In this document: positions 35,036-40,407 of the stretch, piece by piece
Layout: each line of letters opens with the position of its first letter
Position numbering within the stretch: position 1 is the first letter of the stretch
Assembly (NCBI GenBank): GCA_945787445.1
Contig: CALZHT010000015.1
Coordinates: forward strand, 1-40,407
Direction of reading: 5' to 3'
Origin: an uncultured Desulfobulbaceae bacterium
Lineage (GTDB): Bacteria > Desulfobacterota > Desulfobulbia > Desulfobulbales > CALZHT01
DNA length: 40,407 bases
The notes under the pieces: model-generated
Databases searched by the model: none
Told to the model about the DNA's origin: nothing
The model's input: the letters and a program-made list of their open reading frames with translations, nothing else
Position numbers and translations under genes: made by a program

Positions 35036-35224
35036 AGTTCCCATCCGGAAAGCCAAAGACTTGGAGAATGCTGGAACAAGTTGTTTCCAATTCGGAAACC
35101 GACAATTTTGCGAAAGGTCAAGGAGACCAAGGAATTGCGCGGAGACGTACACAAGTACGTCGCACAAACAATTCCGCAAATCGACGTAGAGATTTCGCAA
35201 AAGGGGCGTTTCAGGATGGAAACT
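35036..35224. mobile_element. MITE-like 189-bp palindromic element
   Basis: Imperfect terminal inverted repeats, AGTTCCCATCCGGAAA (35,036-35,051) and TTTCAGGATGGAAACT (35,209-35,224), match at 14 of 16 positions. AATC flanks both ends directly (35,032-35,035 and 35,225-35,228), as a target duplication would. Inside, TTTTGCGAAA (35,106-35,115) pairs with TTTCGCAAAA (35,193-35,202), GGAATTG (35,131-35,137) with CAATTCC (35,169-35,175), and GACGTAC (35,144-35,150) with GTACGTC (35,155-35,161). Almost the whole unit folds into one long hairpin. It encodes no transposase, so it would need one supplied in trans. Located between the small membrane protein gene and the transporter gene. Confidence 0.75.
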
Positions 35225-35347
35225 AATCAATACTATCAGACTGAAGTAACTCTTCAATGAAAAACGCATTTTTATTTAGCAAAGAAAAACAAGAAAAATC
35301 CAATGCTTGGATTCTACTATTCTTAAGCACTGCAGGGGATGAATTTC

Positions 35348-37096
35348 ATGCGTACGATTATATCTTTTACATCAATGGCTCTGGTTCTCATGGTTTTTAT
35401 AGTTACTCCAGCCTATTCCAGCGGTGGCGGTAGCAAGAAGGCCCACAAAATGGTTACAATTGAGGGTGGGGAGTATGTAACCATTTCAGGCACAATTCTC
35501 GATTCCCACAAGGAACCGGTTGGTGAGGCAGCTGTCGGTGTGAGGTTGAACGGCCATGATATTATGGAGGCGGAAACGGCCCATAACGGTCATTACATCG
35601 CCAATTTCATGGTTGAGAGAGATGCCATGTCCGATGCATCCCTCGAACTTGAGGTCCACAAGACCAGTTTTGCCGCCAAGGCTATGCATTTTGCCGGCAG
35701 CGACTTCGCTCAGAAAGGGGACCATTATTTTCTTGCTGAAGATGTTATGCTTGACCGGGTGTTGGGCCCTGCCTTCTGGATCTCCACCATAGTATTTATC
35801 CTCGCCTATGTACTGATCGCATTCGAGTTGCTGCACCGGACGGTAGCCGCCATGCTGGGCGGGGCGCTCATGATGCTGATCTCCTACACCATCGGCACCA
35901 TCAATCCTGACTTCCGCATATATTCCTTTGAACGTGCTATTTCAGCCATTGACATGAATGTGATTTTCCTCCTGATGGGGATGATGATCATTGTCGGCAT
36001 TCTGAAAAACACCGGTGTTTTCCAATGGTGTGCCTATATCTCATACAAGATTGCCAAGGGAAAGGTTTTTCCGCTTACCGTTATCCTGATGATTTTTACC
36101 GCAGTAAGTTCCGCTTTTCTCGACAATGTAACCACCATGCTGCTGCTTACCGGGGTGGCCATTGAAATTGCCCTGTCCTGTAATCTCAATCCCCTTTATC
36201 TGCTCGTTCCTCTGGTTCTGGCTTCCAATGTCGGGGGCACCGCCACCTTGATCGGCGACCCGCCCAACATCATGATCGGCTCCTACGCCGGCCTCACCTT
36301 CATGGATTTTGTTGTTGCCCTGGCCATGACCTGTGTGGTCACCATGGTGGTTTTGACATTTTTTGTCAAGATGGTCTGGGGCCGGGTGTACTCCAAGGCC
36401 GAGGCATCGATCAGCAACGTGGAGGAGTTTACCGCTGAACTGAAGGAAAAATATAAAATTTATGATATGCCGCTGCTTTCCTATGGTCTGGTTATTCTCG
36501 GTTTTGCCGTATTCCTTTTCCTGTCTCACGGTTACTGGCACATGGAGGTGAGTGTGGCAGCGCTCGCCGGCGCCAGCATCCTTACCACCGTTGCCCTGCT
36601 CACCAAAAAAATAGATCTGCTCCATATGATTGAAAAGGATATTGAATGGCCGACGCTCATGTTCTTTATTTTTCTGTTCATCCTGGTAGGCGCTGTGGAG
36701 GAGGCCGGACTGCTGGCCGTAATCGCCGACTGGATCCTGGATGTTTCGGGCGGCAGCTACCTGATCTCCATGACTTTGATCTTGTGGGTTGCGGCCATCA
36801 TGTCCGCCTTTGTCGATAACATTCCCTTCACCGCCACCATGCTTCCCATTGTCGCCTATCTCAGCACGGTCATACCCGGCGCTGAAAACACCCTGTGGTG
36901 GGCCCTGGCCCTTGGCGCCTGCTTTGGTGGTAACGGCACCATTATCGGGGCGTCAGCAAATGTGGTTACCCTGGGAATCGCCGAATCCCAGGGCCACAAA
37001 ATCTCCTTCCTGGGATTCATGAAGACGGCCTTCCCCTTCATGATTATCAGCATCATAATCTGCCAGGTCTGGCTTATGCTTTTCAAGCCGGCGTAG
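35348..37096 (+). CDS. ArsB/NhaD-family ion transporter with exported N-terminal domain
   Basis: A 582-residue protein. A signal peptide (about residues 1-24, ending near AYSSGGG) is followed by a soluble region of about 110 residues that looks like a carboxypeptidase-regulatory/Ig-like strand sandwich (ISGTILDSHKEPVGEAAVGV, HNGHYIANF). Then comes a membrane part of about 430 residues with some 11-12 helices of the CitMHS/ArsB/NhaD ion transporter superfamily: RAISAIDMNVIFLLMGMMII, AFLDNVTTMLLLTGVAI, LASNVGGTATLIGDPPNIM and AFVDNIPFTATMLPIV. The two DN(V/I) repeats and GDPPN loop are the transport core. The ATG at 35,348 has AGGGG eight bases upstream and is preferred to the ATG at 35,339. 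Na+/H+ exchange is likely; an oxyanion is possible. Confidence 0.88.
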   Translation: MRTIISFTSMALVLMVFIVTPAYSSGGGSKKAHKMVTIEGGEYVTISGTILDSHKEPVGEAAVGVRLNGHDIMEAETAHNGHYIANFMVERDAMSDASLELEVHKTSFAAKAMHFAGSDFAQKGDHYFLAEDVMLDRVLGPAFWISTIVFILAYVLIAFELLHRTVAAMLGGALMMLISYTIGTINPDFRIYSFERAISAIDMNVIFLLMGMMIIVGILKNTGVFQWCAYISYKIAKGKVFPLTVILMIFTAVSSAFLDNVTTMLLLTGVAIEIALSCNLNPLYLLVPLVLASNVGGTATLIGDPPNIMIGSYAGLTFMDFVVALAMTCVVTMVVLTFFVKMVWGRVYSKAEASISNVEEFTAELKEKYKIYDMPLLSYGLVILGFAVFLFLSHGYWHMEVSVAALAGASILTTVALLTKKIDLLHMIEKDIEWPTLMFFIFLFILVGAVEEAGLLAVIADWILDVSGGSYLISMTLILWVAAIMSAFVDNIPFTATMLPIVAYLSTVIPGAENTLWWALALGACFGGNGTIIGASANVVTLGIAESQGHKISFLGFMKTAFPFMIISIIICQVWLMLFKPA

Positions 37097-37145
37097 TCGG
37101 TATCGGTAAAACGCAGATTATCAGCCCTCCCTTGCATAGGACAAT

Positions 37146-37191
37146 AAACAAATATCGGGTCCGGTCTTCCGAACCCGATATTTGTTTTGGG
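37146..37191 (+). terminator. Intrinsic terminator after the ion transporter gene
   Basis: AAACAAATATCGGGT (37,146-37,160) pairs perfectly with ACCCGATATTTGTTT (37,173-37,187). The 12-base loop contains CGG/CCG around TCTT, and the 3' arm ends in TTTT. It begins 50 bases after the stop. Confidence 0.88.
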
Positions 37192-37354
37192 ATACCAATG
37201 CTGTTTGTAACTATTTATTTTTAGACCAAACACTTTTGCTTTGAAGTAAATAGCCGCTCACTTCCCAGACTTTATTTTTTCAACTTTTTCGTGTACTGTA
37301 ACAAAGATTTCTCATCTTATCGCAATCTGTAACGACAAAACTAAAATCCTATTG

Positions 37355-37534
37355 ATGCAAACCATGCAGTGCAAAAAATGTGATGGAAAACTTGAAGTTT
37401 TGAGAATGTGCCGGAGAGTGCGCCTGCACTGCACAAAGTGTCGCCGTGAATATCAAATCCACGAGATGGCTGATAGACTTGATGCTGAGACCGAAGCAAA
37501 ACTCGAACAATATACTTCAATTATCTACGACTGA
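37355..37534 (+). CDS. Small dual-CXXC zinc-ribbon-like protein
   Basis: A 59-residue protein with CKKC near residue 5 and CTKC near residue 26, plus one extra Cys (MCRRVR). The tail reads EYQIHEMADRLDAETEAKLE and ends IIYD. The two CXXC pairs form a probable zinc ribbon. It resembles the small dual-CXXC (seleno)protein family known from deltaproteobacteria, in which some members have selenocysteine; here all positions are Cys. No clear ribosome site decides between TTG at 37,352, ATG at 37,355 and ATG at 37,364. The function is unknown. An overlapping frame at 37,446-37,682 is a shadow. Confidence 0.75.
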   Translation: MQTMQCKKCDGKLEVLRMCRRVRLHCTKCRREYQIHEMADRLDAETEAKLEQYTSIIYD

Positions 37535-37702
37535 CAGGAAGAATACATTTATCCTTTCAGCCATAATAAATCGACCGCCAGATGTTAATGGCACCTCTTT
37601 AAAAAGGAATTCTTTGGAGTTTTTAAAACGGCCGCTTGTCATAGTAATACCAAAAAAAGAACAACGAGAACCCCTCTCATAACTCCTTACCCCTAATAAG
37701 AT

Positions 37703-38620
37703 ATGAAAAATATTGTAACAGCGAAAGTTATCCTGTTCGTATTACTCTTCCTCCCATCTCTTGGAATGGCCAATCATCATGCTGAAAGAGTCATCCATAA
37801 AGAAAATTCCCTCTATCAATATCTCGCGGTTATTGAGGATGTCGAAAAAAATGAGAGGTATCTGTCAACCCTTGATACGGGATTCTTTCAAGGCGGCATT
37901 CTCCTAGATTCTCCTGACTTCCTGCTTTTTGAATATACCCAGATATCCTTTATCGCCCTCGCCTTTCTTGATAAAACACCCGAAGATGCTTTGTTTGTAG
38001 GCCTTGGCGCCGGAGTCATGCCTCGGTACATGAGCAGGTTTTATCCTGAGGTCAATATGGATGTAGTTGAGATAGATCCTGCTGTTCTGAGGCTGGCAAA
38101 AAAATATTTCTTTTTTGATGAGGCCGGCAAAATCAAAGTCTATGTTGCCGACGGCCGGATGTTCATCAAAAGAGCAAAAAAGAAATACGATGTCATCTTT
38201 CTCGATGCCTATCAGGGCGCCACAATCCCCTTTCACTTGACGACCAGAGAATTCCTGCAGGAAACCAAGAAAAGGCTGAACAAAGGCGGCATTGTTACCT
38301 CAAACATCCTGGCATCCTCCAAAAACAAATTCTTCTATGCCATGCTCAATACCTTTGAGGAGGAGTTTTCCCACGTTTATGTTTTTAAGGGAGAAAAATC
38401 GGTGAATTACATCCTTGTCGCAGCAAATAGTGCGACCAGAATGGACATGGATACGCTGTCAACCAGGGCAAAAGCCCTGCGGGAGGAAAGGAAACTGGAC
38501 ATAAATTTCTCACAGGTCATTGCGAGCTACAAACCATCGACCTATTACGAATTCAGTAAGAAAGTACTCACGGATGATTTTGCGCCGGTCAATATCTATA
38601 AATATATGGAGGCGAGGTAG
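37703..38620 (+). CDS. Exported spermidine synthase-like methyltransferase-fold protein
   Basis: A 305-residue protein with a signal peptide (hydrophobic residues 8-22, cleavage near GMANHH). It has a spermine/spermidine synthase fold: YQYLAVIEDVEKNERYLSTL (N-terminal strand domain), LFVGLGAGVMPRYM (motif I), MDVVEIDPAVLRLAKKYF (acidic residue that binds the nucleoside), VYVADGRMFIKRAKKKYDVI, and FLDAYQGATIPFHLTTREFL where true synthases have the catalytic D-x-x-D-P region. The catalytic DP is missing, as in the spermidine-synthase-like half of fused MFS proteins. The membrane half is encoded separately by the next gene, four bases downstream. The export signal and missing residues argue against classical polyamine synthesis. 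Confidence 0.85.
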   Translation: MKNIVTAKVILFVLLFLPSLGMANHHAERVIHKENSLYQYLAVIEDVEKNERYLSTLDTGFFQGGILLDSPDFLLFEYTQISFIALAFLDKTPEDALFVGLGAGVMPRYMSRFYPEVNMDVVEIDPAVLRLAKKYFFFDEAGKIKVYVADGRMFIKRAKKKYDVIFLDAYQGATIPFHLTTREFLQETKKRLNKGGIVTSNILASSKNKFFYAMLNTFEEEFSHVYVFKGEKSVNYILVAANSATRMDMDTLSTRAKALREERKLDINFSQVIASYKPSTYYEFSKKVLTDDFAPVNIYKYMEAR

Positions 38621-38623
38621 AAG

Positions 38624-39223
38624 GTGATCAAGGTAATAGTTTTTACCTGCGGCGCCCTGGTTATGTCCTTTGAAATTCTGGGGAGCAGGATACTTGCCCC
38701 GAACTTCGGATCTTCGGTTTTTGTTTGGGGCAGCCTGATCAGCGTCTTTCTAGCCGGCCTTTCGGCCGGATACTATCTTGGCGGTAAATTTGCCGACATA
38801 AAGCCTTCCACCAGAAAGCTCGGGCTTATTATCCTTTCCCCCGGCATACTCTTTATGACCTTCCCGCTTTATGGGTACCCGATATCCAACTGGATTTTTG
38901 ACCTTGATCTGGGCATACGGATGAGTCCGCTTTTCGCCTCAATGCTCCTTTTTTTCCTGCCCTCCGTTTTCCTGGGAGCGGTCAGTCCCTATACGGCCAA
39001 ATTGATGATATGCAGTCTGCATACATCCGGAGCAACCGTCGGCACTCTATACGCCCTTTCCACTCTCGGCAGCATCGTCGGCACCCTGCTCACCTCTTTT
39101 TACCTCATCACCATTGCAGGCACAAAAACGTTGATAATGGTCGAAGGGGTGATCCTCATCGCTATCGCATTACCGTTTCTTATCATGAATATTCGCTGCA
39201 GTAACGAACAATCAGATGGGTGA
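38624..39223 (+). CDS. Membrane half of a fused-MFS/spermidine synthase-type system
   Basis: A 199-residue integral membrane protein with about six hydrophobic segments. The sequence VMSFEILGSRILAPNFGSSV, then FVWGSLISVFLAGLSAGYYLGGKFAD, and later FLGAVSPYTAKLMICSLHTS and GTLYALSTLGSIVGTLLTSF is the N-terminal membrane domain found in 'fused MFS/spermidine synthase' proteins. Here it is a separate gene placed after the catalytic-like half, with only three bases between them, so the order is reversed with respect to the fused form. The start is GTG at 38,624 with a GAGG-rich site. The function is unknown; no other membrane domain is attached. Confidence 0.83.
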   Translation: MIKVIVFTCGALVMSFEILGSRILAPNFGSSVFVWGSLISVFLAGLSAGYYLGGKFADIKPSTRKLGLIILSPGILFMTFPLYGYPISNWIFDLDLGIRMSPLFASMLLFFLPSVFLGAVSPYTAKLMICSLHTSGATVGTLYALSTLGSIVGTLLTSFYLITIAGTKTLIMVEGVILIAIALPFLIMNIRCSNEQSDG

Positions 39224-39286
39224 CAATTAGGGATTGGTGACCCAAAAAATCCGGCCCTGGAAGTTGCTTCTGCCTCTGTGCCTTCC

Positions 39287-39371
39287 TACCTTTACCTTTA
39301 CCTTTGCCTTTACCTTTACCTTTGCTTTCTGCCTTCTGCCTTCTGCCTTTGTGCCTTTGTGCCTTTGTGCC
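39287..39371. repeat. Short tandem repeats, TACCTT/GCCTTCT/TGTGCCTT-type
   Basis: Runs of related 6-8 base units in sequence: TACCTT repeated five or so times with one GCCTTT variant, then CTGCCTT three times, then TTTGTGCC three to four times. The strand is strikingly pyrimidine-rich. It fills the gap between two convergent genes and ends at the stop codon of the flavoprotein gene. The open frame at 39,234-39,620 crossing it is not a gene. Confidence 0.8.
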
Positions 39372-40407
39372 TTAAAGCATGATGCTCGCCGCCGCCCTGG
39401 CGCCATCCTGCGCCGCACCCACCCATTGCTGGTGGCCATTGTGTTCGGAATGCCCGAAGGCTATACGGCCAAACGGTTTTCTAATCACGTCCGGCGGCGC
39501 CGGGCGGCCGGCGCGGCCGAAGTAGAAACCGGGTTGGGGATTCACATAGGCGTGTCCCCATCGATTGAGAATTATACCGGCTATATCTCTGCCTGGATCA
39601 AAACCCGCCCTGCTGAATAGGCGGACCATCTGTTGGCGAATTTGTATTTCATAATCTCGGAAACTGGTGGCCAGAAGTTCTTTACGGCCATTAATGCCCT
39701 GGAGCCTGTTTGAAATTCCGGGGTAATAGAAAGGCACGTAAAAGGTGAGAACAATGGGCTGATCGGGATGAAAAAGAGGGCGATAATCGCCTACCATCAT
39801 GGGCCGCCGGATATTGCATGAAAAGCCGAAACCATGAAACCACCGGCAGGACGTAAGCCCAAGCCGGGCAAGGAAACGCCAGTTTGTAAGGGCAACATTG
39901 GCGACCAGCAGCGCGGACCGCTTAAAATGACTATACGCTTGCTGGTAATGATCCGGCAGGTCCCGAACCACCCTGCGGGCCACCCAACTGCCGGAGGCCA
40001 TTACCACTGCGCGTGCTTTTACCCGGTAAGTCTTTCCATCCTTCTCATAGGTAATCCACACAAATTCCGACTTATCGGGTGGGGCATCGTGTTCCACCCG
40101 CACCGCAGTCGAGGCCAGCCGCATGCGAATCCGGTTGCCGGGTGTGTCCAATTTGTCGAAACGTATGCCCCTATTGTGGATGTCCGCAAACGTATTATTT
40201 CCTTGAATTGCCTCGGGGATGAGTGATTTCACAAAAAAACGGGATATGGCGTCATTTCCTCCGGGAAATGAGTGCCATGAATGGCGCCGGTTTGCGGCCC
40301 CTACTTTAAAGCGGCCAAAGCCGGGCATTCCGACCTGGTAGGCGCCATAGGCGGAAATGGCATCACACCCAAGTCCGATAACGCTTGCCAGAATCGGGTC
40401 TGCAAAT
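39372..40407 (-). CDS. Spermidine dehydrogenase-like FAD/NAD(P)-binding oxidoreductase, 5' end missing
   Basis: The minus-strand frame stays open to the window edge; the residues before the first internal Met read FADPILASVIGLGCDAISAY and GAYQVG. Further features are GRFKVGAANRRHSWHSFPGG, then NDAISRFFVKSLIPEAIQGN, and ARAVVMASGSWVARRVVRDL, a strand leading to the FAD site. The C-terminal GRIAFGHSEHNGHQQWVGAA is the usual flavin-contacting end of amine-oxidase-type flavoproteins. This arrangement is that of spermidine dehydrogenase-like proteins. At least 345 residues are visible, and the N-terminal GxGxxG dinucleotide loop lies outside the window. The exact substrate is uncertain, although a spermidine-synthase-like gene pair lies next to it in convergent orientation. 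Confidence 0.82.
   Translation of the reverse strand, partial: FADPILASVIGLGCDAISAYGAYQVGMPGFGRFKVGAANRRHSWHSFPGGNDAISRFFVKSLIPEAIQGNNTFADIHNRGIRFDKLDTPGNRIRMRLASTAVRVEHDAPPDKSEFVWITYEKDGKTYRVKARAVVMASGSWVARRVVRDLPDHYQQAYSHFKRSALLVANVALTNWRFLARLGLTSCRWFHGFGFSCNIRRPMMVGDYRPLFHPDQPIVLTFYVPFYYPGISNRLQGINGRKELLATSFRDYEIQIRQQMVRLFSRAGFDPGRDIAGIILNRWGHAYVNPQPGFYFGRAGRPAPPDVIRKPFGRIAFGHSEHNGHQQWVGAAQDGARAAASIML

Noticed and set aside
34615-35226. 203-codon plus-strand frame
   Set aside because: It is antisense to the membrane protein gene and then runs through the palindromic element; composition is not protein-like.
36041-36625. 194-codon minus-strand frame inside the ion transporter gene
   Set aside because: It is His/Gly-rich shadow sequence antisense to conserved membrane helices.
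39234-39620. 128-codon plus-strand frame over the tandem repeats
   Set aside because: Its sequence is low-complexity (FTFAFTFTFAF) and it runs antisense to the well-supported flavoprotein gene.
1-40407. CRISPR arrays, tRNA and rRNA genes
   Set aside because: I found no regularly spaced repeats with spacers, no cloverleaf-type GTTCRANYC context and no conserved rRNA sequences.

Overview
The window looks like chromosomal DNA of a Gram-negative anaerobe, most plausibly a sulfate- or sulfur-metabolising Desulfobacterota. The reasons are a 12-haem cytochrome, an outer-membrane export system, small dual-CXXC and DUF4438 proteins, and the general codon style. That taxonomic placement is inference; no rRNA or other marker gene is present.

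Positions 1-28,560 are an exopolysaccharide (EPS) locus bracketed by two diverged copies of a non-coding repeat (about 70-330 and 28,030-28,535). It opens with a candidate cyclic-di-GMP-I riboswitch (about 625-715) ahead of a secreted parallel beta-helix protein. A truncated paralogue of that protein and decayed IS256 and IS481 remnants follow. An AT-rich block encodes a Wzx flippase, a Wzy-type polymerase, three sulfotransferases and a secreted Asp-box (BNR) protein. A tight, visibly more GC-rich operon then carries GT4 glycosyltransferase, radical SAM protein and GT4 glycosyltransferase. After that come the initiating polyprenyl-phosphate sugar transferase, another GT4 (a paralogue of the first) and a NodB-type deacetylase. 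The export module closes the locus: a Wza-like secretin-type protein, an outer-membrane beta-barrel protein, a Wzz/Wzc-like chain-length protein, a tyrosine autokinase and an ExeA-like ATPase. Order and families match the EPS half of PEP-CTERM/exosortase loci, but no exosortase or PEP-CTERM protein is present here. Together the genes describe a Wzx/Wzy-dependent, probably sulfated and partly deacetylated, cell-surface polysaccharide that may be under c-di-GMP control.

Positions 28,568-40,407 are an ordinary chromosomal stretch: a DUF4438 protein, an EamA transporter, orotate phosphoribosyltransferase, a methyltransferase, a ParE/RelE-type toxin-antitoxin pair, the 12-haem cytochrome c with a clear terminator, a CBS-domain protein, a small membrane protein, a 189-bp MITE-like palindromic element, an ArsB/NhaD-family ion transporter with an exported N-terminal domain, a small dual-CXXC protein, a split spermidine-synthase-like/membrane pair, a short tandem-repeat tract, and the 3' part of a spermidine-dehydrogenase-like flavoprotein running off the right edge.

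No tRNA, rRNA or CRISPR array was seen. The strongest candidates for novelty are the riboswitch-headed sulfated-EPS locus with an embedded radical SAM enzyme, the repeats that frame the locus, and the palindromic mobile-like elements.
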